A stretch of DNA of 64,000 nucleotides from Candidatus Obscuribacterales bacterium (GTDB lineage Bacteria > Cyanobacteriota > Vampirovibrionia > Obscuribacterales > Obscuribacteraceae), in the NCBI GenBank assembly GCA_019747875.1, contig JAIEQI010000062.1:62001-126000 (forward strand), written 5' to 3'. This document shows positions 52,197 to 61,412 of this stretch, piece after piece. The notes beneath the pieces were generated by a model. The model had not been told where the DNA came from. It ran no database searches and saw only the letters and a list, made by a program, of their open reading frames with translations. Position numbers and translations under genes: made by a program. The stretch's first letter is position 1. Every line of letters begins with the position of its first letter.

Positions 52197-54416
52197 TTAC
52201 CGATGGGAACGCGAACTCAGAGCTCGCAGTTTCCTTTTGAGCGTTCGCGCAGTGCTGATCACGGTGGACTGGTCAGGCCGTTGTTTTTGCAAAAATTGCA
52301 GAGCCTGATCGCAATAAGAGCGCGCCATTGGATAGTCCTTCTCAGCTTGATAGAAATAGGCTAGTTGAAGCTGCGGCGATTGGTCTGCACCAAGCTTAGT
52401 ATCACCGATTTCGATCTTTTCGATCGCCAATTTCCAGCTTTCAACAGCGAGCTGTTTTTCGCCGATGGCAGAAAAACCAGTCCCGAGACGGCAAATATTG
52501 TTCGATACCATCGAAGTTTGAACCTTCCGGTACATAGCCAGTGCTACCTTATAGTGTTCGAGCGCCTTCTTAGTATCGCCACTAATTCTATAAATGTCGC
52601 CCCGGCAGACCTCCAGAAGCACATCTCTGTGCAGCTGGTCATCCTCTCTTAGTTCCTCGATAATTTTCTGTGCCTTGTCGGTTAATCCTAAGGCTTGATT
52701 GGTCCTTCCAGCATTTGCCAAATCGTCAGCCCAACCGATAAGCCAACCGATTGCGTGACTACTCAAATAGGTCTTACCTTGTGCAGCCTTTAAGATGCCT
52801 GGAATCTCGGACATCGCCAGATCGATCTTCTTGTCGCGAAAATACACTTCCGATAAGGCATACCTTAGTTCTGTCGCGAACGACTCGTTTTCCTTCCCGG
52901 CTTCCTTCATGTTAGTTAGGGCATTATTGAAGTACATCGCCGCCTTTTTGTAATCGCCGGCACTCCTTTCACCATGACCAAACTCAAAGTTAACACCGGC
53001 AATCTTCTCCTTCCGAAGAGAGGGAGAACCCACTTTGTGGAAGTACGCCGAGGCCTCATTCAGATTATCGCGCCAGCCCGGCTTCCCTAAGTCTCGCTGC
53101 CTTGCCGCAAGATTTCTGTAAGCATCACCGACTAATTCACTTGAATAGCGATCTTGGCTGTGTGTTGATGCAATGCTCAGGGCTTGCTGCGCATAGGCAA
53201 TGGCCGTCTCATAATTCCCCAATGAATATTCCGAAGCCGCAAGAATGTCGCAAGCCTTTACTTGGGCTTGCCAATAGCCCGGTTCAAGGAAGTCCAGAAG
53301 TATAGATTTTGCATACTTGACCCTCTCAGGTCCCTTCTTGCCTTCCAGATTATGAAGGACTCTCTCTAGCTTGGGTTTTGGAATTACAGCATCTGAGTCA
53401 GAACCGATCGATTTTCTTTGTGTACTCTTCAAGTAGAGAGTCAATAAACCGGTACTCAAAAGAATCAATGTAAAAATGAGGATCGGCGATATCTTCCTAT
53501 TCTGACTGTGTGTTTTGGGGGCGCTTACTATCTTTTGCGATTCGCCAAGTTCAATCTCGCGTGCAGAGGATGCAAGCGCGCTTCGCATTTCCTCAGCCGT
53601 CTGAAAACGTTGCGCTGGATCCTTCTGCAGTCCCTTTGATATGAACACTCCCAGAGATGGCGGCAGCTCATGCAAATCGGGCACAGGGTCATTCATCTGC
53701 TTGTACATGGTATCAAAATCGCTGCTTCCCTCAAACGGCAAGCGCCCATACAACGATTCAAACATAACGCAGGAGATAGCATACAGATCCGCACGCCTAT
53801 CAATTGCTTGTGCTTTGCACTGCTCAGGACTCATGTATGCAGCCGTTCCAATTGATTTAGTCTGTGTAAGAGATACAGATCCGCTGATGTCTTGAAATAC
53901 TTTCGCGATACCGAAATCACTCAGCTTCACTCCGACAATGCGCTCATCAACTACCGCACAAAGGATGTTATCTGGCTTTAAGTCCCGGTGCAAAACTGAA
54001 TGCTCGTGCAAGTACTCTAATGCACTCAATGTTTGATCAAAAACGTTCAGAAACTCTTTTATAGAGAGCTGTTTTTTCTCTTTCAGATAATTAGATAAAG
54101 AGCAACCTTCAACATACTCCAACGCCATGCAGTTCCGTCCGTCATCCAATATCCCAAAAGCGAACGTTTTTACGATATTTGGATGATCGAGCGAAGCAAT
54201 AATTTGAGCTTCTCTTTTAAATCGAGCAGCGGTAGTTTCATCGCTAGCTATCGAGAAAACCTTCAGCGCCACGATGCGATTGAGGTGAACATCCTCAGCT
54301 TTATATAGAGTTGCTTGGGCGCCTTGCCCAATGCAGTCCCCCACCCTATAGCGTCCCAAAAGAAGCTTACCGGTAGAAATACTTAATTCAAGCTCGGATA
54401 TCTGATGTTCAGCCAC
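52197..54416 (-). CDS. Ser/Thr kinase with TPR sensor region
   Basis: 739 residues from a GTG. Hanks-type kinase at about 20-280: G-Q-G-A-Q-A-T-L-Y, V-A-L-K-V, H-R-D-L-K-P-D-N, S-D-F-G-I-A-K and G-T-A-A-Y-M-S-P-E-Q. A transmembrane helix (ILIFTLILLSTGLLTLYL) near 315-335 separates it from a long TPR region (about 370-720: Y-A-Q-Q-A-L-S-I-A-S, A-M-Y-F-N-N-A-L-T, A-L-E-H-Y-K-V-A-L-A-M). The layout places the kinase in the cytoplasm and the TPRs outside. Related to the kinase at 39443, which has an RDD domain instead of a single helix. Confidence 0.88.
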   Translation of the reverse strand: MAEHQISELELSISTGKLLLGRYRVGDCIGQGAQATLYKAEDVHLNRIVALKVFSIASDETTAARFKREAQIIASLDHPNIVKTFAFGILDDGRNCMALEYVEGCSLSNYLKEKKQLSIKEFLNVFDQTLSALEYLHEHSVLHRDLKPDNILCAVVDERIVGVKLSDFGIAKVFQDISGSVSLTQTKSIGTAAYMSPEQCKAQAIDRRADLYAISCVMFESLYGRLPFEGSSDFDTMYKQMNDPVPDLHELPPSLGVFISKGLQKDPAQRFQTAEEMRSALASSAREIELGESQKIVSAPKTHSQNRKISPILIFTLILLSTGLLTLYLKSTQRKSIGSDSDAVIPKPKLERVLHNLEGKKGPERVKYAKSILLDFLEPGYWQAQVKACDILAASEYSLGNYETAIAYAQQALSIASTHSQDRYSSELVGDAYRNLAARQRDLGKPGWRDNLNEASAYFHKVGSPSLRKEKIAGVNFEFGHGERSAGDYKKAAMYFNNALTNMKEAGKENESFATELRYALSEVYFRDKKIDLAMSEIPGILKAAQGKTYLSSHAIGWLIGWADDLANAGRTNQALGLTDKAQKIIEELREDDQLHRDVLLEVCRGDIYRISGDTKKALEHYKVALAMYRKVQTSMVSNNICRLGTGFSAIGEKQLAVESWKLAIEKIEIGDTKLGADQSPQLQLAYFYQAEKDYPMARSYCDQALQFLQKQRPDQSTVISTARTLKRKLRALSSRSHR

Positions 54417-54539
54417 AGTACTTTGATCATCGAATATAGAGCTTATTCCCGCACTTAAAGATCGGAAACTTTAATTGGCAAAATCGATATCTTTCGATAA
54501 GTCCGGGGCAATTACCTCTCTAACCAAAAGGAAATCAAA

Positions 54540-55064
54540 ATGGCTGCCAAATTGCTTTTTCTCATTCTATTAGTCGGCGGGCTGTTCTGGGCCTATCAGA
54601 CGGGCATTCTAGACAGTTTAAGTTCAGGAAATCGGCCCAAGGTGGGGAAGGAAGTAAAACTATGCAATCCAATTAAAGGTGCTAAGGTAACAGTAGCCGC
54701 AGACATTCCAACGATCAGCAGAGCTATTGATTCGCATCTAGGGAGCGAATCAGACAAACTAGCCGGAGCAATGGGGATTGCTGCGCTCTATCACAACGGT
54801 GATCTTGTTAAACTGGCAGCCAATACTAAAGCTAGAGTAGCCGGAGTTGAGACGGTCACTGTTCATTCCATGCCCTTTCAGGTGGTTAAAGTCAAGATCT
54901 TGTCGGGGAGCAATAAAGGCGGTGTCGGCTGGGTTGAGCGCGACAATGTTATCGATACGCCGATGCACGAACTCTTTCAAAGCATGTGTTCGACCACTGG
55001 GTCGGGCAGCAGAAGAGCCAGAGATATAGGAGGTTCGATAATACCGCTTAGTAGCGGTGAGTAG
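54540..55064 (+). CDS. Membrane-anchored protein, possible SH3-like domain
   Basis: 174 residues. One N-terminal helix (LLFLILLVGGLFWAY, about 4-20). The rest is beta-rich, with L-V-K-L-A-A-N-T-K-A-R-V-A-G-V-E-T-V-T-V-H and V-V-K-V-K-I-L-S-G-S-N-K-G-G-V-G-W-V-E-R-D-N-V-I. The G-W-V closing strand resembles a bacterial SH3 domain. The tail is Ser/Gly/Arg-rich. It is divergent from the kinase and convergent with the SDR gene. Function unknown. Confidence 0.7.
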   Translation: MAAKLLFLILLVGGLFWAYQTGILDSLSSGNRPKVGKEVKLCNPIKGAKVTVAADIPTISRAIDSHLGSESDKLAGAMGIAALYHNGDLVKLAANTKARVAGVETVTVHSMPFQVVKVKILSGSNKGGVGWVERDNVIDTPMHELFQSMCSTTGSGSRRARDIGGSIIPLSSGE

Positions 55065-55070
55065 CAGCTG

Positions 55071-55889
55071 CTACAGGCCCGCGGTAAGACCACCGTCAAT
55101 CGGTATGATGGCGCCGGAAACATACTTCGCATCTTCCGAAAAGAGAAATGCCACCACGGACGCCACCTCATCAGGAAGCCCGACTCTCAACATTGGAATA
55201 TTTGCGTCCACGAATTCCTGTAACGCTTGTGCTCCCGAGATACCGTGTGCAGCACCGACCTCTGCATTGAAACGTTCGCACAAGGGAGTTTTGATACAAC
55301 CGGGGCAGATGCAGTTTGTTCTTATGTTGTATTGGCCATAATCCAAGGCCATGGACCTGGTTAAATGAACGATTCCGGCCTTCGATGAGCTATACGCAGC
55401 ATTCATTCTGATACCGCGGAGCCCAGCATCTGAAGCGTTGTTTACGATAACGCCACCACCGACTTCACGCAAATGTGGCATAACCGCTTTGCTCATCAGA
55501 AATGTGCCTTTCATATTCACATCGAAAACCGCATCCCAATCAGCTTCGTTTGTTTGTTCAAGCGCAGATACGAATTCGACACCGGCATTATTGAACAGAA
55601 AATCGATTCTACCGAATGAATTTTTTGCCAACCATACGAAGCGCTCTACATCCTCGGCCGCCGCAATACTTCCCTTTACGGTAATCAAACGGGATTCTTC
55701 ATCTGCGCTTCGAGTCGCATCGGCATTCCCTGAAAGACGATCAAACTCCGCTGCAAGCGTTCGCAAACCGTTTTCATCTACGTCAAGACAAGCAACCATG
55801 CAGTCTTCTGCGAGCAAGCGTAGTGCTGTTGCCCGCCCTATACCGGAGGCTGCACCCGTTATTAAGGCAGACTGTCCTTTGAAACGCAT
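55071..55889 (-). CDS. Short-chain dehydrogenase/reductase
   Basis: 272 residues, classical SDR. NAD(P) loop T-G-A-A-S-G-I-G-R-A, N-N-A-G, and catalytic Y-S-S-S-K after N-N-A-S-D. The cofactor-specificity Asp (C-L-D-V-D) suggests NAD. C-terminal G-A-I-I-P-I-D-G-G-L is typical. Oxidoreduction of a hydroxy or keto substrate; which one is unknown. It begins 15 bases after the MshEN-like gene and is last of the secDF operon. Confidence 0.88.
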   Translation of the reverse strand: MRFKGQSALITGAASGIGRATALRLLAEDCMVACLDVDENGLRTLAAEFDRLSGNADATRSADEESRLITVKGSIAAAEDVERFVWLAKNSFGRIDFLFNNAGVEFVSALEQTNEADWDAVFDVNMKGTFLMSKAVMPHLREVGGGVIVNNASDAGLRGIRMNAAYSSSKAGIVHLTRSMALDYGQYNIRTNCICPGCIKTPLCERFNAEVGAAHGISGAQALQEFVDANIPMLRVGLPDEVASVVAFLFSEDAKYVSGAIIPIDGGLTAGL

Positions 55890-55904
55890 TGATAAATAAT
55901 CGCG

Positions 55905-56207
55905 CTAGTCTTTGTTCTTCTGTTTGAGCGAATTGATGGAATGTTCGCTGGTTTCCACCGCTCGTTTCTGCTTATCCAACGCTTGCAATATCTCGTCGAG
56001 AGTCAGCATTTTCTTTTCAACAATGATTTCGCCAAGGTGTTTAGTTGTGTTCTCTTGAGCGGTCAAGACTTCTTCCAACTGCCCTAAAGTGAGCTTGCCT
56101 TGACGAACGAGCAACTCCCCAATGCGCTCATGACGCACCAGATAGCTCCATTTTTGTTCGTCCGACCACTTTTCGGTCGATCCCACTGACAAATCTTCTG
56201 AACTCAT
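55905..56207 (-). CDS. MshEN/T2SSE_N-like small protein
   Basis: 100 residues. Twice-repeated R-I-G-E-L-L-V-R-Q-G-K-L-T-L-G-Q-L-E-E-V-L and L-G-E-I-I-V-E-K-K-M-L-T-L-D-E-I-L-Q-A-L-D-K-Q form the tandem half-motifs of the N-terminal domain of type II secretion and pilus ATPases. In those, this domain binds cyclic di-GMP or the inner membrane partner. Here it stands alone, without an ATPase, downstream of secF. Confidence 0.75.
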   Translation of the reverse strand: MSSEDLSVGSTEKWSDEQKWSYLVRHERIGELLVRQGKLTLGQLEEVLTAQENTTKHLGEIIVEKKMLTLDEILQALDKQKRAVETSEHSINSLKQKNKD

Positions 56208-56255
56208 GCCTCTTAAGATCCACTCCTTGCCGAGAACTTACCTATTATAGGCCGT

Positions 56256-57230
56256 TCAGGCACTGGCCTGTTTAGCCTGTTTCTGTTTTGACTGGAATTC
56301 TCTCCACCAGACAAGGACACAACTGGCATTAAAGATGGACGAATAGGTACCAGAAATAATGCCGATAAGCATGGCCAGCACGAATTCTCGGGTCGTCGTC
56401 CCACCGAGGAAGTAAAGCGCTGTCAAAGTAATAATAACTGTTAAGGATGTGTATAGTGAACGGGCGAGCGTCTGATTGACGCTATCGTTTGCGATATCGC
56501 CAAAAGACTTCCTGTATTCGCGCCCATCCTTGTCGACTGCTTTACTACCTAGATACTTGATGTTCTCTCTGACACGATCAAAGACCACAATTGTGTCGTG
56601 CACAGAGAAACCGATAACTGTCAGAACCGCACTTATGAAAAGGCTGTCGACTTCGGTCCCCATCAGCAATCCCATAATGGCGAAAATCCCCACGAGAACG
56701 AACACGTCATGGAGTAATGCAATAATCGCACAGACAGCGAAGTCGAATTGGAAGCGCATCTTGATGTAAAGAACCATCGCTCCAAACGTCAAGAAAAGAG
56801 CAAGCAATCCATTCTGCAAAAGCTCGGGACCTACGACACCGCTCACTTTGTCTTGAGACAAGAGATTGAATTCTCCGAGTTTTTCACGGAGTTTTGCGCC
56901 GAGCTTTTTCTTGAGAGCTTCGTCTTGTTTTTCGTCAGCAAGAGCTTTGGTACGCATTACCATGACCTTGCGTCCGCTCAATTCAGCTTCTTGCACCTGG
57001 GATCCGTGCAAGGTCTCCTCGACGACAGCCCTTACATCTTCCAACTTTACGTTCGGCGCAAATTCATACTGGAGGATTGAACCGCCAGTGAAATCAATTC
57101 CCGGTTTCAACGGCGACTTGAATTCGTACAAACACATGGCGATACCGATGATGCCTGGAATCGTGATAGCAAGGGAAATACCGATCCAGATATTTCTGTA
57201 TTTGACTATGTCCACATGGGGTAACTTCAT
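56256..57230 (-). CDS. secF: Protein translocase subunit SecF
   Basis: 324 residues, six transmembrane helices with one periplasmic domain. SecF marks: G-I-D-F-T-G-G-S-I-L, the SecD/F membrane motif with S-V-H-D-T-I-V-V-F-D-R-V-R-E-N, and T-L-A-R-S-L-Y-T-S-L-T-V. With SecD it uses the proton motive force to finish protein export through SecYEG. 97 bases separate it from secD, and those bases contain a dispersed repeat. Confidence 0.95.
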   Translation of the reverse strand: MKLPHVDIVKYRNIWIGISLAITIPGIIGIAMCLYEFKSPLKPGIDFTGGSILQYEFAPNVKLEDVRAVVEETLHGSQVQEAELSGRKVMVMRTKALADEKQDEALKKKLGAKLREKLGEFNLLSQDKVSGVVGPELLQNGLLALFLTFGAMVLYIKMRFQFDFAVCAIIALLHDVFVLVGIFAIMGLLMGTEVDSLFISAVLTVIGFSVHDTIVVFDRVRENIKYLGSKAVDKDGREYRKSFGDIANDSVNQTLARSLYTSLTVIITLTALYFLGGTTTREFVLAMLIGIISGTYSSIFNASCVLVWWREFQSKQKQAKQASA

Positions 57231-57280
57231 TCTCGCAGAATCCTTTTTGCGCTTATATTGTTTCGGGCTTCATTTGAAAA

Positions 57281-57323
57281 ACGCTTCCGAGTATCGCGGG
57301 CTATCGCCCTCTCAACTCCTCCG
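57281..57323. repeat. Dispersed repeat copy between secD and secF
   Basis: GCTTCCGAGTATCGCGGGCT followed by ATCGCCC, TCTCAACTCCTCCG. The hairpin core GGGC-TATC-GCCC and the CTCCTCCG tail are the same as in the copies at 9493-9588 and, reversed, 32966-33160. Confidence 0.7.
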
Positions 57324-57327
57324 CGAG

Positions 57328-58869
57328 CTATTTGGCGTCGGCTGTCGCTTTCGTTTGGCTTGATCTCTTTTGATGCGTCACACCGAAAAGTGGTACGCTC
57401 TTTGGTATCAAGTGCATGAGAACACGGGTGGCTGTAACGGCGGAGAACAGTGATACGGCAACACCGATCGCCAGCGTCACAGCGAAACCCTTAACGATTG
57501 ATGTTCCGAAGATCATCAAAACGCCGCAAGCAATTAAACTGTTCATGTTGCTATCGAAGATGGATGGGAATGCACGCTTGAAACCCTCTTCAATAGACAT
57601 ATACAGATTTTTTCCTGATGCCAATTCTTCCTTTGTTCGCTCAAAGATAAGGATGTTGGCGTCCACCGCCATACCAATTGAGAGGATGAAACCGGCAATA
57701 CCAGCCAGTGTCAACGTGACAGGCACTGCGCGGAATATCGCAAGCGTTGTGATCGTATAGAGAACAAGGGCTACGTCTGCAACTAGCCCGGGAACTCCGT
57801 AAATCAGAAGCATGAATACCATAACGCAAGCAATGCCGACGACACCGGCAATCAAACTCTTCTCTATTGAGTCTTGACCAAGCGTGGCACCAACGGTACG
57901 CTCTTCCAAGATCACGACCTTTGTCGGAAGCGAACCGGCGTTCAGTTTGAGAGCAAGGTCAATTGCTTGTTCTTTGGTGAAGCTTCCTGTGATTTCACCA
58001 CTGCCACCATGAATAGGTTCTTTGACATTGATGCCGCGATACTCATTCAACGGCAGCGGACGTCCATCGGGACCACGCTCGGTTGGTGCACCGTCTAAGA
58101 AGATACCGATGCTTCTTCCAACCAGCCTTGTGGTTAGGTCACCGAATTTGGTGGCACCGTCAGGTTTGAATTCAAACAAAATTCTCCAGCTCTGACCGCC
58201 AGCTAGCGGAATAGCTTGAGCGTGTTTGAAGTCAGCACCAGTAATGCCGACGTCTTTCCACTGGAAAGCACCATCTGGTCCCAAGAGCGGGCGTCCATCA
58301 GCGTCATATACCAGCTCTTTGAATTCGAGGAGAGCAGTCGTACCAATGCGATCCTTTGCTTCTTGTGGATCTTTTACACCGGGCAATTCAACAATAAGGC
58401 GGTCCCGTCCGGTTCTCTGCACTACGGTTTCAGAAACGCCCAAGGAATTTACGCGATTATTGATGACGGTCTCCACACCCTTCATTACCTCAGGTGTGAT
58501 TTCCGGAACCAACTTACTGGGCTGGGCTTGCAAAAGGAGTTGGCTACCACCTCTAAGATCAAGGCCCAACTTCAAATTACTGACGATGACATAATTTTGG
58601 AAGTGACCCAAAATCTGCATGTTATTTGCATAGGCGGCTTCATCTTGAAGCTCTTTCGTCATGTCCTCGTGCTGGAACTGATTCATCTTGTGCCAGTCCG
58701 GAAGTTTCTCCAGCCGTTGGTTGATGTCGCTGGCCAAATCCATGGGCTTGAGAGCCGCTATTCTTTGCAGCTCTTTCAGCCGCGATTCAGGAATTACTTG
58801 GAATAGAGTGCACAAAGACCAAGTAAGCACTCCCAGGACCATAATCAATTTCCAGTGCTTTGCGAACAT
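57328..58869 (-). CDS. secD: Protein translocase subunit SecD
   Basis: 513 residues. N-terminal helix, then G-L-D-L-R-G-G-S-Q-L-L-L, the periplasmic P1 domain with V-I-N-N-R-V-N-S-L-G-V-S-E, and the membrane part G-M-A-V-D-A-N-I-L-I-F-E-R. About six transmembrane helices. It drives late steps of Sec export with SecF. First gene of the operon secD - secF - MshEN-like - SDR. Confidence 0.95.
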   Translation of the reverse strand: MFAKHWKLIMVLGVLTWSLCTLFQVIPESRLKELQRIAALKPMDLASDINQRLEKLPDWHKMNQFQHEDMTKELQDEAAYANNMQILGHFQNYVIVSNLKLGLDLRGGSQLLLQAQPSKLVPEITPEVMKGVETVINNRVNSLGVSETVVQRTGRDRLIVELPGVKDPQEAKDRIGTTALLEFKELVYDADGRPLLGPDGAFQWKDVGITGADFKHAQAIPLAGGQSWRILFEFKPDGATKFGDLTTRLVGRSIGIFLDGAPTERGPDGRPLPLNEYRGINVKEPIHGGSGEITGSFTKEQAIDLALKLNAGSLPTKVVILEERTVGATLGQDSIEKSLIAGVVGIACVMVFMLLIYGVPGLVADVALVLYTITTLAIFRAVPVTLTLAGIAGFILSIGMAVDANILIFERTKEELASGKNLYMSIEEGFKRAFPSIFDSNMNSLIACGVLMIFGTSIVKGFAVTLAIGVAVSLFSAVTATRVLMHLIPKSVPLFGVTHQKRSSQTKATADAK

Positions 58870-59307
58870 TTTTATACTCTTGCAAGGACGGACAATCGGA
58901 CAATTCTATCTTAGTAACGGCTGCAGGGACTGCAACTCTATTAATACTAGTCTGCCATGAGTGCTATTCATGGCTTGCTTGGCACCCGTAAAAACTTAAG
59001 AATGCAAAGAGCTTCCAAGAACAAGCAAAGAAGATCGCAAATAGAGAGCAGCAGTGATGGGGGGTCGCGGGGAGCACAAACATAGAATCCGGAAGGATTA
59101 GACAATCGAATGTGCTGCTGGGTTCCCGAGACTGCTATTCAGCATCCATATATTTAAGGAATCAGGTCACCGATCGCGAGGCATCACAGATCGCGTTTTG
59201 CGAATCCCGCGGAGATTCGGTCGTGCGGAGATCGCAGTCATGCATAGATCGCAGTCTTGCGTAGATTTGGTCCGTAGGCAGCGCAGAGACCGATGCAGCG
59301 CAGAGAC

Positions 59308-59565
59308 CGTATGGAGCGCAGACGTCCCGTCCGCCCATAGCCTTACAGGGTGATTCGCTTAGAACTGTCGGGATGCTACAGTCCGAGCGCTCTGCGGAGC
59401 GATCCCAAGAGTTCTTTAAAGGAAAGTTCAAGCACTCCAATCCATTTATGTTCGATCTGATGAGAGAAAACCATGCTCTTGCTCTTTCGCAGAACCTTTG
59501 AGAGGAGCGGACAAGATGTCCGCTGCCCATACTTATGGGCGGACGGGACGTCCGCGCTCCATACG
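59308..59565. repeat. 32-bp inverted repeats around REP-like elements
   Basis: The 32 bases at 59308-59339 (beginning CGTATGGAGCGC) are the reverse complement of 59534-59565 with one mismatch. They enclose about 195 bases. Next to the inner side of the right arm is GGAGCGGACAAGATGTCCGC, another REP-like palindrome, and GCCCAT..ATGGGC. Just outside the left arm (about 59210-59310) lie degenerate 17- to 20-base units such as AGATCGCAGTC and GCAGCGCAGAGACCG. No gene is seen in the whole 58870-59846 gap. Confidence 0.7.
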
Positions 59566-59680
59566 AAAAGGGTTTTCAAGACAACCTTCAAAGCCGTTTA
59601 ATGTAGTCCTACTGAAAACGAAAGAAAAGTACGCAACAAAATTAGCTGTGGGCCATAATGAACTACACTTAGCTAGATTT

Positions 59681-59725
59681 AACCGCGAGAGGCGCCTGCA
59701 AAACGCGGTTTGATTAAGCGCCTCT
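59681..59725 (+). promoter_or_regulatory. Overlapping alternative hairpins before the RND operon
   Basis: AACCGCG (59681-59687) can pair with CGCGGTT (59704-59710). AGAGGCGC (59688-59695) can pair with GCGCCTCT (59718-59725). The second stem's left arm lies in the first's loop and its right arm lies outside, so the two stems can form only one at a time (or as a pseudoknot). This is the geometry of an attenuator or riboswitch; no T-run follows the second stem. Confidence 0.4.
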
Positions 59726-59846
59726 GAAACAATCGGTTGCAAAGAAACGCGAGCGCCCCCATAATGACATCTAGCTCCCCACAGCTATTTTCGTATTCGC
59801 GTTGATTGGGCAATCGAAAATCAAGCACTGTAGGAGTAACTTTCGC

Positions 59847-61397
59847 ATGTCTGAGCGATCAAATATTGCAGAAGCTAACAAGGTTGCAATGAATAAAACT
59901 GCTCAGTCTGCGATCGCGACTGAGCTAGAAGAAGCTGCAAGCCAGGTCGCTACGCCGTTGGGAGCATATAGCAACAGCGCTGAATCAGCTATGCATCGAA
60001 GCGACGAGAAGAATTCAGCGAGAATGCTTAGCGCGGTCATCAAAAAACTTCGCAACCCCGTTTTCACATCGATAGTCATTGCATCATCAATCGCAGTCGG
60101 CTGTGGAATTTACTTTGCTGCATCCATGATGGCACCAAAACCCGCTGCGCCCTCCCCAGCTATTGCACCAGCTGTGGTGACTGTGCAACTTGCACCAGTG
60201 CTTAAGCGTGAAATTGATGACAGCCTTTCTGTAACAGGCTCAGTCAGTCCATGGGATCCAATTACCGTCACTTGCGAAACAAGCGGTTTGCACATTCAAT
60301 CAATAAATGTTGAAGAAGGCGACACCGTCAAGAAAGGACAAGTTCTGGCAACTATCTATTCAGGACTGCTTGAAGCTCAGCTGGCGCAGCTAAAGGCGCG
60401 CCTGCAATCAAGCGTAGCCACGTTGCGCAAATCCATCCAGCCAAACAGACCTGAAGACATTCTGGCACTTAAAGCGGCCGTTTCACAGGCCGAAGCCGTG
60501 ATTATTCAAGAAGAAGCACACAGACGCCAAGCGGAAGTGAACTTGAAGAATGCGGAATTGAACGAGAAACGCTACGAAGGATTGCAGCGAACTGGTGCCA
60601 TCAGTGAAGAGGCTGCCGAAGCGAAATTGATGACGGCAGCTAACGCGCGCCACGAATTATTGAGCGCGGACCGCAAAGTCGAGAGCGCGAAATTGATGGC
60701 CGACCAAGCCAAACAACATCTTCTTGTTGCGCAGCGGGGAGGACGCATCGAAGACGTGCAAATTTCGCGCGCAAACCTTGCGGAGATAAAAGCGCAAATC
60801 AAGCATGTCGAAGAACAAATCAAACAAACCATCATACTTGCGCCCGATGATGGAATCATTTCTCGGAGAGATTGTCACATTGGCGACACGCCTGGTTCCG
60901 GCTCACCGCTATTTGGAATGATTCGTAAGAACAAATTGGAGCTACGCGCGCAAGTCAGCGATCTCGATTTGACCAAGTTCAAACCGGGGCAAGAAGTAAT
61001 CGTCTCAAGCAACGAAGGCGACAAAGCAGGTGTAATCGGACGGGTGAGGCTTGTCAGTCCACAAGTAGATCCCGCAACTAGGATGGGAACCGTGCGCATA
61101 ACACTTCCAGCCAGTGAAGCGTTGAAGCCGGGCATGTTTGTTCGCGGTGAAGTGAAGTTAGGCAAGAAACAATCTTTGACGGTGCCAATTAATTCCGTAG
61201 TTAACAACCACGGTGAAGCGTATGCATTCACGGTTGATGGCGATAGAGCAATTGCACGCACACTAAAACTGGGAGCACGACTCGAAGATTGCATCGAGGT
61301 AAAAGAAGGTCTCAAAGAAAACGAGTTGATCATCGAAAAAGGCGCACGCTTCCTTAATGATCGCGACGTCATCCGGATCGCACCGGCTTCCAAATAG
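59847..61397 (+). CDS. RND efflux periplasmic adaptor
   Basis: 516 residues from the ATG at 59847 (GGAG about ten bases upstream). The first 70 residues are cytoplasmic and polar, then one transmembrane helix (VFTSIVIASSIAVGCGIYFAA). The adaptor follows: lipoyl half-motif E-E-G-D-T-V-K-K-G-Q-V-L-A, a coiled-coil hairpin (about 190-330, rich in Ala/Glu/Lys), P-D-D-G-I-I-S-R-R, and a beta-barrel with V-I-G-R-V-R-L-V-S-P. It links the inner-membrane pump to the outer channel. The long N-terminal cytoplasmic arm is unusual for this family. No regulator or TolC gene is seen. Confidence 0.85.
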   Translation: MSERSNIAEANKVAMNKTAQSAIATELEEAASQVATPLGAYSNSAESAMHRSDEKNSARMLSAVIKKLRNPVFTSIVIASSIAVGCGIYFAASMMAPKPAAPSPAIAPAVVTVQLAPVLKREIDDSLSVTGSVSPWDPITVTCETSGLHIQSINVEEGDTVKKGQVLATIYSGLLEAQLAQLKARLQSSVATLRKSIQPNRPEDILALKAAVSQAEAVIIQEEAHRRQAEVNLKNAELNEKRYEGLQRTGAISEEAAEAKLMTAANARHELLSADRKVESAKLMADQAKQHLLVAQRGGRIEDVQISRANLAEIKAQIKHVEEQIKQTIILAPDDGIISRRDCHIGDTPGSGSPLFGMIRKNKLELRAQVSDLDLTKFKPGQEVIVSSNEGDKAGVIGRVRLVSPQVDPATRMGTVRITLPASEALKPGMFVRGEVKLGKKQSLTVPINSVVNNHGEAYAFTVDGDRAIARTLKLGARLEDCIEVKEGLKENELIIEKGARFLNDRDVIRIAPASK

Positions 61398-61412
61398 ATG
61401 AGTGCATAAGCC

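Larger units (their letters stand above)
58870..59846. other. Repeat-rich intergenic region
   Basis: About 980 bases without a believable gene, between secD and the RND adaptor, which are divergent. It contains the 32-bp inverted repeats, the degenerate short units, REP-like palindromes and the alternative hairpins described separately. Short open frames here cross the repeats and have no ribosome-binding sites. I see nothing convincing in 58900-59180. Confidence 0.7.

Noticed and set aside
59162-59713. Short open frames in the repeat-rich gap
   Set aside because: They run through REP-like and inverted repeats, are Arg/Ser-rich and lack ribosome-binding sites.
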